Assembly: GCF_000763315.1 (NCBI RefSeq)
Contig: NZ_JPST01000008.1
Coordinates: 1 to 64,000, forward strand
Reading direction: 5' to 3'
Source of the DNA: Thermoactinomyces daqus
Lineage (GTDB): Bacteria; Bacillota; Bacilli; Thermoactinomycetales; Thermoactinomycetaceae
DNA: 64,000 nt
Part shown: one piece after another, positions 36,402-45,613 of the stretch
Layout of the letters: the number at the start of each line of letters is the position of its first letter
Position numbering within the stretch: position 1 is the first letter of the stretch
The notes under the pieces: model-generated
Seen by the model: the letters and a program-made list of their open reading frames with translations, nothing else
Database searches by the model: none
What the model was told of the DNA's origin: nothing
Made by a program: the position numbers and the translations under genes

Positions 36402-36414
36402 AGGAGGAAACCGA

Positions 36415-37527
36415 ATGGCCCAAGTCCGGCTCAATCATGTCTTTAAGAGATATAACAACGGTTTTACTGCGGTTAAAGACTTTCATCTGGACATTAAAGA
36501 CAAAGAGTTTCTCGTCCTGGTCGGTCCCTCAGGATGCGGAAAATCAACGACTTTACGGATGATCGCGGGTTTGGAGGATATTTCCGAAGGGGAACTGTAT
36601 ATCGGTGACCGCCTGGTCAATGACGTTCCGCCCAAAGATCGCGACATTGCCATGGTTTTTCAAAGCTATGCACTTTATCCTCATATGACAGTATATGAAA
36701 ACATGGCGTTTGGCTTGAAGTTGCGCAAATTCAAAAAAGAGGAAATCAAAGAAAGGGTGCATGAAGCGGCCAGGATTTTGGATATTGAGCACCTGCTGGA
36801 CCGGAAGCCGAAGCAATTGTCCGGTGGCCAGCGGCAGCGGGTGGCCCTGGGCCGGGCCATCGTTCGCGAACCGCAGGTGTTCCTGATGGACGAGCCTCTC
36901 TCCAATCTGGATGCCAAATTGCGCGTGCAGATGCGGACAGAGATCAGCAAGCTGCATCAGCGCCTGGAAACGACGATTATTTACGTCACCCATGACCAGA
37001 CGGAAGCGATGACCATGGGGGACCGCATTGTCGTTATGCGTGACGGTGTCATTCAGCAGGTGGATACCCCGACCGAAATTTACAACAAGCCGGCCAATAT
37101 GTTTGTGGCAGGATTTATCGGCTCTCCGTCCATGAACTTCGTTGAAGGATCCCTCATTGAGGAAAGTGGCGATGTTTATTTCACCACTACCGGCGCCAAA
37201 GTAAAAATTCCGGCAGGGAAGGCTTCCGGGCTGCGTGAACAAGGATATGTCGGCAAGGAAGTGGTGTTTGGCATCCGTCCGGAAGCGGTGCATGATGAAC
37301 CGGTCTTTCTCGAGGCTTCCCCGGACAGCGCCTTTGAAGGCAAAGTGGAAGTGGCCGAAAATATGGGAGCGGAAATGTATTTATACATGAGCGGTTTTGG
37401 GGAAAAATGGCTGACCGCCAGAGTGAATGCACGAACCCAATATGCACCCGGGGCGCGAATCAAGCTGGCGTTCGACATGAATAAAGCGCATATTTTTGAC
37501 AAGGAAACGGAAAAAACAGTATTGTAA
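36415..37527 (+). CDS. multisugar ABC transporter ATPase, MsmX/UgpC type
   Basis: Cytoplasmic ATPase energising CUT1-type sugar importers; B. subtilis MsmX serves several permeases encoded elsewhere. Walker A (GPSGCGKSTTLRM), signature (LSGGQRQRVALGRAIV), Walker B (VFLMDEPLSNLD) and the switch histidine (YVTHDQTEAM) are present; residues 240-370 are the regulatory MalK-like beta domain. ATG 36415 with AAGGAGG. No permease or binding protein is adjacent, which supports a shared ATPase. The cre site links it to glucose repression. A terminator follows. Confidence 0.94.
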   Translation: MAQVRLNHVFKRYNNGFTAVKDFHLDIKDKEFLVLVGPSGCGKSTTLRMIAGLEDISEGELYIGDRLVNDVPPKDRDIAMVFQSYALYPHMTVYENMAFGLKLRKFKKEEIKERVHEAARILDIEHLLDRKPKQLSGGQRQRVALGRAIVREPQVFLMDEPLSNLDAKLRVQMRTEISKLHQRLETTIIYVTHDQTEAMTMGDRIVVMRDGVIQQVDTPTEIYNKPANMFVAGFIGSPSMNFVEGSLIEESGDVYFTTTGAKVKIPAGKASGLREQGYVGKEVVFGIRPEAVHDEPVFLEASPDSAFEGKVEVAENMGAEMYLYMSGFGEKWLTARVNARTQYAPGARIKLAFDMNKAHIFDKETEKTVL

Positions 37528-37544
37528 ACTTAGGCATAGGCATG

Positions 37545-37577
37545 AGCGACTGGATGCTGACCCAGTCGCTTCTTCTT
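37545..37577 (+). terminator. terminator after the sugar ATPase gene
   Basis: AGCGACTGG (37545-37553) pairs perfectly with CCAGTCGCT (37562-37570), followed by TCTTCTTT. Confidence 0.72.
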
Positions 37578-37616
37578 TACAGATGGTGGCAAGAAGCGAA
37601 GTAGGAGAGACCATTG

Positions 37617-38549
37617 ATGAAAAAAGTGACATTGGAACATCTGGTGCAGGATTTTGATCTGGAAGTCATTTGCGGATGGGACCAGCTGAACAGGGAAGTG
37701 GAGGTCTCTGATCTGTATCGCCCGGGATTGGAACTTGCAGGCTTTTTTACGTTTCATCCGACGGAACGGCTCCAGCTCCTCGGAAAAACCGAACTTTCCT
37801 TTATCGACAGACTGAGCGGCGAGGAGAGAAAAAAACGGTTTGATCGTTTGTGCGATCCGCGAATTCCGTGCTTTATCGTCACGCGCAATTTTGAGGTTCC
37901 CACTGAATTGATCAAGGCGGCCGAGACAAGAAAGATTCCGATTTTGCGCACACCGGTGGCAACGACGAGATTCGCCAGCAAGTTAACCAATTACCTGGAA
38001 AAACATCTGGCCCCGATGACCACCCTTCACGGAGTATTGGTGGATGTATACGGCATTGGGGTTCTGATCACAGGCTCAAGCGGGATCGGCAAAAGTGAGA
38101 CCGCGTTGGAACTGGTCAAGCGCGGGCATCGCCTGGTGGCCGACGATGCGGTGGAGATTCAGCAGACCGAAGAAGGGGAGCTGATCGGACATGCTCCCAA
38201 ATTGATCCGCTATCTGCTGGAAATTCGCGGGCTGGGAATTATCAATGTGATGACCTTGTTCGGAGCGGGGGCGGTTCGGGACAAAAAGAAAATTTCGCTG
38301 GCCATCCATTTGGAAGCATGGCAGGAAAAACAGCAATATGACCGTCTCGGCCTGGATGAGGAAAAAATCCGCATCATTGATACCGAGTTGCCGCAGTTGA
38401 TCATTCCGGTGCGCCCCGGGCGAAATCTGGCCGTCATCATTGAAGTGGCGGCGATGAATTTTCGTCTTAAGCGCATGGGTTATCATGCTGCCCAGCAATT
38501 TGTGCAGCAACTGGGCGAAGCGATCGACGAGACGGATGACTGGGATTAA
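37617..38549 (+). CDS. hprK: HPr kinase/phosphorylase
   Basis: Phosphorylates HPr (and Crh) on Ser46 to drive CcpA-dependent catabolite repression, and reverses the reaction. The P-loop GSSGIGKSE (near residue 153), the catalytic DDAVEI segment and the HPrK signature [15 protein letters not shown] are intact, followed by the C-terminal [16 protein letters not shown]. 310 residues; ATG 37617 or TTG 37614 with AGGAG upstream. It connects to this window's PTS genes and cre site. Synteny with lgt and ppaX matches B. subtilis. Confidence 0.97.
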   Translation: MKKVTLEHLVQDFDLEVICGWDQLNREVEVSDLYRPGLELAGFFTFHPTERLQLLGKTELSFIDRLSGEERKKRFDRLCDPRIPCFIVTRNFEVPTELIKAAETRKIPILRTPVATTRFASKLTNYLEKHLAPMTTLHGVLVDVYGIGVLITGSSGIGKSETALELVKRGHRLVADDAVEIQQTEEGELIGHAPKLIRYLLEIRGLGIINVMTLFGAGAVRDKKKISLAIHLEAWQEKQQYDRLGLDEEKIRIIDTELPQLIIPVRPGRNLAVIIEVAAMNFRLKRMGYHAAQQFVQQLGEAIDETDDWD

Positions 38550-38558
38550 ACGCAAAAA

Positions 38559-38585
38559 AGGTGCTGAATCATGGTTCGGCACCTC
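38559..38585. terminator. bidirectional terminator between hprK and the small convergent gene
   Basis: GGTGCTGAA and TTCGGCACC form the stem; the minus strand continues with six T, the plus strand with CTTGTTT. Confidence 0.7.
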
Positions 38586-38595
38586 TTGTTTATGG

Positions 38596-38814
38596 TCACT
38601 TTAAAAATCTTTTTCGCTCAATATGGCACGCCTTTGGTTTGGGCCACTGGGGAAAAAAGACAAATTGAACCGGATCATTATGGAGGCAGCCCGGCGTGCT
38701 GCAAAAACCCCGGTTGTCGATGATCACGATGCTTTCTTGTGCTCCGCATTCCATACAGTCATAACGTTCTTCATCGCCTTCCAGGAACGGATCCGACGGA
38801 TTGATTGCAAGCAA
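38596..38814 (-). CDS. small cysteine-containing, probably zinc-binding protein
   Basis: A 72-residue protein not recognised by family. It carries CMECG and CSTPGC (C-x2-C and C-x4-C), a plausible single zinc-ribbon site, then an aromatic FVFFPQW segment. The TTG at 38814 has GGAGG eight bases upstream, a convincing start; the frame extends to 38829. It converges on hprK and shares the terminator at 38559. It lies where B. subtilis has hprK directly followed by lgt. Confidence 0.6.
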   Translation of the reverse strand: MLAINPSDPFLEGDEERYDCMECGAQESIVIIDNRGFCSTPGCLHNDPVQFVFFPQWPKPKACHIERKRFLK

Positions 38815-39269
38815 TATAAATCCCTCCAAAATATTGTGTATATTATTTTAATGAATCTGACTTTTTCTGTCCATAATAAAAACGGGGAGATAAGTGAATA
38901 AATTTTAAATTTCAGGGTTTAAGCGAACATTTTTGGGATCATTTCTTATGTTATACCAGTCAGGGGCATTGGAAAAGGCCGGGGGGATATATTTTTTTGA
39001 ACAGTATGTAAATTTGATAAAGAGAACGGACGAAAATATTTTTCATATGCAGTACCGGTTTTTGATGTTATCTGGAAAAAATAGGTTAAAATAAATAGAA
39101 ATGTTGAATGAATCAGGTCTGTTGATTAATCAATATTTGATGCAAATCAACATGCCTGCCGATAAGCGGACTTTCAAATCTTCCTCAGGATGAAGGTACA
39201 GTCAAAACAAAAAGGGGACAATACCCCGATTTCTCCAATGAACTTTCACAGAAAAGGAGCGGAAAAACG
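38815..39269. other. long AT-rich intergenic region before lgt
   Basis: About 455 bases without a gene. It holds a perfect 12-bp palindrome TTGATTAATCAA (39122-39133), a longer GTTGATT/AATCAAC pair around it, and a small GGGG/CCCC hairpin near 39212-39226. A possible promoter (TTGATG at 39062, TAAAAT at 39087) has a long spacer. Confidence 0.45.
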
Positions 39270-40175
39270 ATGACTTTGGCTGTGATCGATCCGGTCGCTT
39301 TTTCCCTGGGACCGATCCGCATTTACTGGTATGGAATTATCCTGGGCAGTTCTGCCCTTCTGGGATTATGGCTTGCGATCCGGGAAGGAAAGCGTCACCA
39401 GCTGCCAGCTGAAATTTTTCTGGATTTGGTGGTTTGGGTGCTGCCGGCGGCCGTTGTGGGAGCGCGCCTTTACTACGTCGGGTTTCAATGGGAGTATTAT
39501 CTCCATCACCCGATGGACATTTTTGCCGTGTGGAATGGAGGGCTTGCAATTCACGGCGGGTTGCTCGGAGCTTTTCTGGCGGGGGCATTCTTTATGAGAA
39601 AATACCACCTTTCCTTTTTGAACATGGCGGATATTATTGCCCCCAGCATACTGCTCGGCCAGGCGCTGGGAAGGTGGGGGAATTTTATCAACCAGGAAGC
39701 GCACGGGGGGATGGTCAGCAGGGCGATGCTGGAAGCTCTTCAGTTGCCCGAATGGATCATCAGCCAGATGAATATCCAGGGCGTTTATTACCAGCCCACT
39801 TTTTTGTATGAATCGATATGGGACGGGATCGGCTTTCTTCTCCTCCTGTTGCTTCGCAAAATCAACTTGCGCCGCGGAGAAATCTTTTTTACATATATGG
39901 TATGGTATTCATTGGGCCGCTTTTTTATCGAAGGATTGCGGACTGACAGTCTTTCCTTCACCGGTCCAATGTGGTTAAGCGACATGCTGAATGCATTGTG
40001 GCAGCCGTTGGGAGCGTGGCTTCAGGCGGGGAGTCTGGAGCATGGTAACATCCGGGTGGCGCAATTGGTCAGTCTGCTCGGGATGCTGATCGGACTGGGC
40101 ATGATTTTATGGCGCCGTCTGAGCAGGCGGGCTTGGGTTCCTTACCGGTCGGCCGTAGAGACAAATGAAGCATAA
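39270..40175 (+). CDS. lgt: prolipoprotein diacylglyceryl transferase
   Basis: Integral membrane enzyme transferring diacylglyceryl from phosphatidylglycerol to the lipobox cysteine, the first step of lipoprotein maturation; needed for the lipoproteins in this window. The Lgt signature is seen in GRWGNFINQEAHGG (near residue 137) with the YGII and HGGLLG motifs earlier and LGRFFIEGLRTDSL later. About seven helices, 301 residues. ATG 39270 follows AAAAGGAG. ppaX starts 14 bases after it. Confidence 0.96.
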   Translation: MTLAVIDPVAFSLGPIRIYWYGIILGSSALLGLWLAIREGKRHQLPAEIFLDLVVWVLPAAVVGARLYYVGFQWEYYLHHPMDIFAVWNGGLAIHGGLLGAFLAGAFFMRKYHLSFLNMADIIAPSILLGQALGRWGNFINQEAHGGMVSRAMLEALQLPEWIISQMNIQGVYYQPTFLYESIWDGIGFLLLLLLRKINLRRGEIFFTYMVWYSLGRFFIEGLRTDSLSFTGPMWLSDMLNALWQPLGAWLQAGSLEHGNIRVAQLVSLLGMLIGLGMILWRRLSRRAWVPYRSAVETNEA

Positions 40176-40189
40176 GGAGAGGAGAACGA

Positions 40190-40831
40190 GTGAAAAAACC
40201 GATTCTGCTTTTTGATCTGGATGGGACTTTGATTAATACAAATGAGCTGATTTTGGCTTCCTTTATGCATACATTGGAACTTCATTGTCCGGGGAAATAC
40301 ACCGAGCAGGATGTTCTGGAGATTATGGGTGAGCCTCTTTACGACCAGATGCGCCGCTTTGATCCCGATCAGGCTGAGGAGATGGTGAAGACCTATCATG
40401 CCTTTAATGAGAGAAAACACGACGAATTGGTGTTGGAATTTCCCCATGTCCGGGAGACGCTCAGCGAGCTGGACCGGGCCGGAGTGCTGATGGGGGTTGT
40501 TTCCAACAAACGCCGCCTTGTCGTGGAAATGGGTTTAAAACTCTTTGATCTGGGACGGTTTATGAAAACAGTCGTTTGCATAGGCGATACGGAAAAAGCG
40601 AAGCCGGAGCCGGATATGATTTTTCTGGCCATGGAGCATTTGGGCGGAACACCCGGACAGGTGATCATGGTCGGGGACAGCCGTTATGATATCCTGGCGG
40701 CGAAACGGGCAGGTGTCGCTTCGGCAGCCGTAGCCTGGAGCTTGCATGCGGAGGAATTGAAAAAGTATGATCCCGATTATTATTTGGAGGATATGAGGGA
40801 CTTGCTGCAAATTGTCGGAGTCCGCTCATAG
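40190..40831 (+). CDS. ppaX: pyrophosphatase PpaX (HAD family)
   Basis: Hydrolyses the pyrophosphate made when HprK dephosphorylates HPr by phosphorolysis. HAD motif I (LFDLDGTLINTNELI), the VVSNKRR motif II and MVGDSRYDILAAKRAGV motif IV are intact. 213 residues, GTG start with AAGGAGAGG upstream. It follows lgt closely and precedes yvoF, the same order as in B. subtilis. Confidence 0.94.
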   Translation: MKKPILLFDLDGTLINTNELILASFMHTLELHCPGKYTEQDVLEIMGEPLYDQMRRFDPDQAEEMVKTYHAFNERKHDELVLEFPHVRETLSELDRAGVLMGVVSNKRRLVVEMGLKLFDLGRFMKTVVCIGDTEKAKPEPDMIFLAMEHLGGTPGQVIMVGDSRYDILAAKRAGVASAAVAWSLHAEELKKYDPDYYLEDMRDLLQIVGVRS

Positions 40832-40843
40832 GGTGACCGCCGC

Positions 40844-41344
40844 ATGAGAAAAACGGAACGCTATCCCGTCAAGGGGGCCAATTCGCTATGGCAGGTTTAC
40901 CGGACGGTTTCGTTTTGGAAAGTGTTCAAAAATACGCTCGTAATCGTCATTGCCAGGTACATTCCCTTTATGTGGTTGAAAAATTGGCTGTATCGCACCT
41001 TTTTGCGGATGGAAGTGGGGGAGAAAACGGCAGTGGCGTTTATGGTGATGATGGATATTCTCTACCCGGAGAAAATCCGGATCGGCCGCAACAGCATCAT
41101 CGGTTACAATTCCACAATTTTGACACACGAATACCTGATCGACGAGTATCGTCTGGGCGAAGTAACGATCGGGAATCATGTGATGATCGGAGCGAACACC
41201 ACCATTTTGCCCGGAGTGACAATCGGGGATCATGCCGTGATCGGAGCCGGTTCTGTCGTAACCCGGGATGTGCCTCCCCGGGCCTTTGCCGCCGGAAATC
41301 CGATTCGCCTGATCCGTGTGGACGGCGAAGACGGAGGAACATGA
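40844..41344 (+). CDS. yvoF: hexapeptide-repeat acyltransferase, YvoF type
   Basis: A 166-residue left-handed beta-helix acyltransferase of the maltose/galactoside O-acetyltransferase group. Hexad repeats run from about residue 70 to 150 (IRIGRNSIIGYN, VTIGNHVMIGANTTILPGVT, VIGAGSVVTRDVPP). The acceptor is unknown. It lies 12 bases after ppaX and has only a weak ribosome binding site, so coupling is likely. Confidence 0.88.
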   Translation: MRKTERYPVKGANSLWQVYRTVSFWKVFKNTLVIVIARYIPFMWLKNWLYRTFLRMEVGEKTAVAFMVMMDILYPEKIRIGRNSIIGYNSTILTHEYLIDEYRLGEVTIGNHVMIGANTTILPGVTIGDHAVIGAGSVVTRDVPPRAFAAGNPIRLIRVDGEDGGT

Positions 41345-41485
41345 AAGTTCACAAAACGGAAATTGACCCACCCTCCGCCTGTTCGGTAAGATGATAGTGA
41401 TTATTTATTAAGTTTTATTTGTAGTTTGTAAGGTTATTCAGAAATAATCTATAGACAGCACATGAAACTTTGTTGGGAAGGGAAG

Positions 41486-41528
41486 AAAAACTTGCTCGTT
41501 GACCATGCAGACACCGGCAAGTTTTTTT
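41486..41528 (+). terminator. leader terminator or attenuator before the RND pump
   Basis: AAAAACTTGC (41486-41495) pairs perfectly with GCAAGTTTTT (41517-41526) around a 21-base loop and runs into T. It lies 24 bases before the pump start codon, so it could attenuate transcription of the pump or simply end the previous operon. Confidence 0.6.
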
Positions 41529-41551
41529 ACGCAAAAAAAGGAGGGCCAAGA

Positions 41552-44500
41552 GTGAGCTGGCTGACCCGGTTTTCTTTGAAAAATGTGTCGGCGATCGTTC
41601 TTTTGGTGATCCTGGTAATCGGCGGCGGGCTGTACGAAGCGTCACAGCTTAAGATGGAAGCAATGCCGGACATCGATTTTCCGGTCATTGTCGCGATTAC
41701 TCCTTATCCGGGAGCGTCGCCGGAGGACATTGATCAGAAAGTGACGGGGCCGATTGAAAAAGAAGTGATGGGAGTAAAGGGGGTACAGAAAGTCACCTCC
41801 GTTTCTGCGGACAGCACGTCCGTGGTTATAGCGCAATTTGATTTTTCTGCTGATTTGGATAAGGCGCAGCAGGAGATGCAAGATGCCATCCATCGTCTCA
41901 AACTGCCGGATGGCGTGATGAACACCACTTTTAACCGATTCGGTTTAAATACGTACCCGCTGATCACCCTGGCTGTGACCAGCGACAAGAAAAATGCGGC
42001 TGATCTCGAACGCTGGGTAACCGACAAAGCGAAGCCGGAGCTGGAGACGGTTGACGGTGTCGGTGAAGTGCAAGTCAAGGGAGAAGGGGCCAAAGCGGTC
42101 TATATTCGCCTCAAACCGGATCAATTGAAAAAATATAACTTGTCGTTGCAGCAGGTCGAGCAGGCCCTGCAAAGTGCCGACATGTCCCTGCCTGTCGGTG
42201 ACCTGGAATCGGGCTCTGTCGATATGCCGATTCGGATCAACCAAAAAATCACGAATATCGACCAGTTAAAGAACTACGAACTCACGGTTCCGGCAAACCC
42301 CGGAGAAGGAATGCAGGATGCCTTCAATCAGATCGGCCAGGGAATGGGACAGTTGGGACAGGCGGTCGGCGGACTGGGTCAGGCGGTATCAGGGCTCGGT
42401 CAGGCAGTCAACGGCCTGGGACAAGGAATGGGCCAGATGAGTCAGGGAATGGCCATGCTGCAAATGGCACAGGCCAAACAGGCACAGGTGCTCGGCGATC
42501 AGTTGGAACTGAACAAAACGCTTCAGCAACTGCAACAAAATCCCGATGATGCCGGACTGAAAGCGAAAGCGGCTGAATTGCAGCGCGATATCGCCATCAA
42601 TATGGCCGTGCTGAAACAGCTCAGTGAGAAAATGAAAGCGTCCGGTGCCGGGACCAAGTCGAAATTGTCCGTGCCGAAGCTGAATATGGCGGGAAAACCT
42701 TCGCTTCCTTCCGCCAAAACGAAAAAACCCGAACTGAAAAACCCGGAGATCAAGACGGTAAAATTGGGCGATATCGCCACCATTACTGAATCAGCAGATA
42801 ACAATACCATGATCACCCGTACCGATGGGAAGCCGTCGGTCAATATCGACATCATCAAAAATCCGGATGCCAATGTAGTCGATGTGGCCACTCAGGTCAA
42901 CAAGAAAATTGCCGGATTGAAAAAAGCAAATCCCGATCTCCATCTGATCAAGCTGTTTGATCAATCGGAGGGCGTGAAAGCATCGATTCGTTCAATAATT
43001 CGCGAAGGGCTGCTTGGTGCGCTGTTCGCCTCGGTGGTCATCCTGCTTTTCCTTCGCAAATTCAGGATTACCCTGATTTCGATCATTTCGATTCCCATTT
43101 CGATCTTTGCCACGATCGTGTTATTAAAAGAGGCGGATATCTCCCTCAACATTATGACTTTGGGGGGAATTGCCGTAGCAGTCGGACGGGTGGTGGATGA
43201 CAGCATCGTCGTCATTGAGAACATTTACCGCCATCTGATGCGCAAACCAGAACGCACGTCGGAGATTATCTACCTGGCGACCAAAGAAGTGGGGGCAGCG
43301 ATCACCTCCTCAACGCTGACAACGGTGTCCGTCTTTATTCCGCTCGGGTTTATCGACGGAATTGTCGGCAAGGTCTTTTATCCGTTTGCCGTGACAGTTG
43401 CGATTGCCTTGCTTTGCTCCTTGTTGGTCGCTGTTACCATTGTTCCGGTTCTGTCCAAAATCATGTTGCTGCGCGGGACAAAAATGAGCGAGAAGCGCAG
43501 TCACAGCCGCTTTGCTTCCGGCTATAAAAAGGCACTGGCGTGGTCGCTTCGCCATAAGGCGATCGTGCTGGGCGGAGCCGTCGCGCTCCTTGTCCTGAGC
43601 CTTGGACTGGTTCCGCTCGTGGGCACCAGTTTTCTGCCTTCGGAAAAAGAGAAGGCGATGCAGGTCAATTTGAAAATGCCTTCCGGAACCGATCTCGAAA
43701 AGACAAATGAGGTTACCGGTAAGATTGAGAAGACCCTGAAGAAACACCCGGAAGTTGAGATCATCTCCTCTTCGGTGGGGAACCTGCGCGGACAGTTGAT
43801 GTCCGATGGCAGCATCGGCAGTCCGAACCGCGCCTCCATTTTCGTCAAACTGGCTGATCACACCAACATGGATCCCTTTTTGAACCAAGTGCGGACGGAA
43901 TTAAAACCGCTGGGGCAACAAGGGGAAATCGAAGTGAATGAAGTGAGGAGCGTCGGACCGCCTTCCAGTTCAATTTCCGTAAGCATTCAGGGAAGCAACA
44001 TGGACCAGGTCAAAAATGTGACCGAAGCGCTCACCTCCCGGTTAAAACACGTCCACGGTTTGACCAATGTGAGCAACAATCTGAGTGCCAGCCGGCAAAT
44101 TGTCGATGTCCATGTGGATGAAGCCAAAGCCGCCCGCAAAGGACTGGTGGCGCAACAAGTGGCTTATACCATACGAGACCTTCTCGATGCCGATAAAGTG
44201 TTTGAGATAAACAATGGCCCGACTGCAGAGGACGTTCGCCTCGGTCTGGAGGAGAACGATCTCAATTCTCTCAACCGGCTGAAAGAGATCCAGATCTTGT
44301 CGCAGACGGGCGATTTGATCAAACTGGGGGAAATCGCCGATGTCAAAGTCGTGAGCGGACCGGTTTCGATTCAAAAGCAAAACGGTCAGCGCTATGCCAC
44401 CGTTTCCGGCGATGTGACGATCAAGGATACGGGGGCTGTCTCCCGGGAAGTGCAATCGGCGATCAATCAGGTGAAGATCCCCAAAGGTATTTCCGTCAGA

Positions 44501-45049
44501 ATCGGCGGTGACACGGAAGAGATGAATAAAAGCTTTGCCCAATTGGGCGTGGCGATGGTGGTGGCCATTGCCGCCGTTTACATCGTAATGATGATCTCAT
44601 TTGGCGAGGCGACCGCACCCTTTACCATTCTCTTCTCCCTGCCGTTCGCTGTGATCGGCGGGCTGGCGGGATTATGGATCTCCGGGCAGCCGATCAGCGT
44701 TTCCGCGATGATTGGTGCTTTGATGCTGATCGGAATCGTGGTTACCAACGCCATCGTCCTGATCGACCGCGTCAAACAGGTGCAGGCGCGCGGACTCCGG
44801 ATCGAAGAAGCCTTGCTCGAAGCGGCCGGCACTCGTTTGCGGCCGATCCTGATGACTGCCTTTGCCACGATCTTCGCGCTTCTCCCCCTCGGACTGGGGT
44901 ATGGAGAAGGAACCCTGATGTCCCAGGGGCTGGCAGTTGTCGTCATCGGCGGGCTTACTTCCTCCACCTTTTTAACCTTGTTTATTGTTCCGATCGTCTA
45001 TCTTTTATTGACACGCATCCGGGAAAGATTGATAAAAGTGCAGGCATAA
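41552..45049 (+). CDS. RND-family efflux permease, SwrC/AcrB-like
   Basis: A proton-driven multidrug or surfactant exporter of 1165 residues with the RND plan of two six-helix halves and two large extracytoplasmic loops. The helix-4 motif GRVVDDSIVVIENIYRHL holds the proton-relay aspartates. GTG 41552 follows AAGGAGG; the frame open to 41462 is leader. Unusually, residues about 263-303 hold a seven-residue repeat of the type LGQAVGG, followed by an extended linker to about residue 400. B. subtilis SwrC is the closest known function (surfactin resistance). No membrane-fusion partner is adjacent. A terminator follows. Confidence 0.92.
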   Translation: MSWLTRFSLKNVSAIVLLVILVIGGGLYEASQLKMEAMPDIDFPVIVAITPYPGASPEDIDQKVTGPIEKEVMGVKGVQKVTSVSADSTSVVIAQFDFSADLDKAQQEMQDAIHRLKLPDGVMNTTFNRFGLNTYPLITLAVTSDKKNAADLERWVTDKAKPELETVDGVGEVQVKGEGAKAVYIRLKPDQLKKYNLSLQQVEQALQSADMSLPVGDLESGSVDMPIRINQKITNIDQLKNYELTVPANPGEGMQDAFNQIGQGMGQLGQAVGGLGQAVSGLGQAVNGLGQGMGQMSQGMAMLQMAQAKQAQVLGDQLELNKTLQQLQQNPDDAGLKAKAAELQRDIAINMAVLKQLSEKMKASGAGTKSKLSVPKLNMAGKPSLPSAKTKKPELKNPEIKTVKLGDIATITESADNNTMITRTDGKPSVNIDIIKNPDANVVDVATQVNKKIAGLKKANPDLHLIKLFDQSEGVKASIRSIIREGLLGALFASVVILLFLRKFRITLISIISIPISIFATIVLLKEADISLNIMTLGGIAVAVGRVVDDSIVVIENIYRHLMRKPERTSEIIYLATKEVGAAITSSTLTTVSVFIPLGFIDGIVGKVFYPFAVTVAIALLCSLLVAVTIVPVLSKIMLLRGTKMSEKRSHSRFASGYKKALAWSLRHKAIVLGGAVALLVLSLGLVPLVGTSFLPSEKEKAMQVNLKMPSGTDLEKTNEVTGKIEKTLKKHPEVEIISSSVGNLRGQLMSDGSIGSPNRASIFVKLADHTNMDPFLNQVRTELKPLGQQGEIEVNEVRSVGPPSSSISVSIQGSNMDQVKNVTEALTSRLKHVHGLTNVSNNLSASRQIVDVHVDEAKAARKGLVAQQVAYTIRDLLDADKVFEINNGPTAEDVRLGLEENDLNSLNRLKEIQILSQTGDLIKLGEIADVKVVSGPVSIQKQNGQRYATVSGDVTIKDTGAVSREVQSAINQVKIPKGISVRIGGDTEEMNKSFAQLGVAMVVAIAAVYIVMMISFGEATAPFTILFSLPFAVIGGLAGLWISGQPISVSAMIGALMLIGIVVTNAIVLIDRVKQVQARGLRIEEALLEAAGTRLRPILMTAFATIFALLPLGLGYGEGTLMSQGLAVVVIGGLTSSTFLTLFIVPIVYLLLTRIRERLIKVQA

Positions 45050-45053
45050 GCTT

Positions 45054-45085
45054 AAGCCCCGAGGGAAACCCCGGGGCTTCTTTTG
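45054..45085. terminator. terminator between the RND pump and the YolD-like gene
   Basis: AAGCCCCG (45054-45061) pairs perfectly with CGGGGCTT (45072-45079), followed by CTTTTGTTT on the plus strand. Confidence 0.8.
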
Positions 45086-45087
45086 TT

Positions 45088-45408
45088 TCAGAACCAGTCC
45101 ACTTCGATCAGCTGACGAAAGCGGAGCCGTTGCTTTATCTGGCCGTTAGCCATGATAAACCAACCTTCATAAGGTTGGACGTAAATCACTTGACCGTAAA
45201 ATTGCAGCGGGGAGTGTTTGCCCGCATACGTGACCAGAACCGGTTTTTCCAGTTCATGTGCTTCTTCCAGTAAAAAAGCCATATATTCCAATTGGTCAGG
45301 TTCAATTTGCGGCGGTTCATATTTCCAGGTTCGCTTCGGTTCGGATTGATGCATAAGCGCAAGATACAAACGGTTCTCATACCATTGATGAAAGTTGATC
45401 ACATTCAT
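45088..45408 (-). CDS. YolD-like family protein
   Basis: A 106-residue small protein with the YolD-like pattern: an N-terminal segment with EPKRTWKYEPPQIE, a central helix (EYMAFLLEEAHELEKPVLVTY) split by one residue beyond the quotation limit, and a beta-strand-rich C-terminus ending in RQLIEVDWF. Relatives often sit beside DinB/UvrX-type polymerases; none is present here. ATG 45408 with AAGGGGGGAG upstream is preferred over 45435. Function unknown. Confidence 0.75.
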   Translation of the reverse strand: MNVINFHQWYENRLYLALMHQSEPKRTWKYEPPQIEPDQLEYMAFLLEEAHELEKPVLVTYAGKHSPLQFYGQVIYVQPYEGWFIMANGQIKQRLRFRQLIEVDWF

Positions 45409-45550
45409 CCCGCTCCCCCCTTTGCTAATCATCATACACGAACATATGTTCTGATATCAAGAAGGAAATAAAAAAAGTTGGCAAGCACGGGGGAACCAGG
45501 CAAATTTGCGGGGGATCGGCGCACCGGCCTCAGACCGGCAACACATGCTC

Positions 45551-45587
45551 ACAAAAAAACGCCGGGACAACGCCATCATCCGGCGTT
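45551..45587 (-). terminator. terminator of the amidase gene
   Basis: AACGCCGG (45558-45565) and CCGGCGTT (45580-45587) form the stem; on the minus strand a run of seven T follows. Confidence 0.8.
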
Positions 45588-45613
45588 ACCGGCTTTGAAC
45601 ACTTATTTTCGCA

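Noticed and set aside
41462..41551. N-terminal extension of the RND pump
   Set aside because: It encodes the leader hairpin; GTG 41552 follows AAGGAGG and begins the first membrane helix normally.
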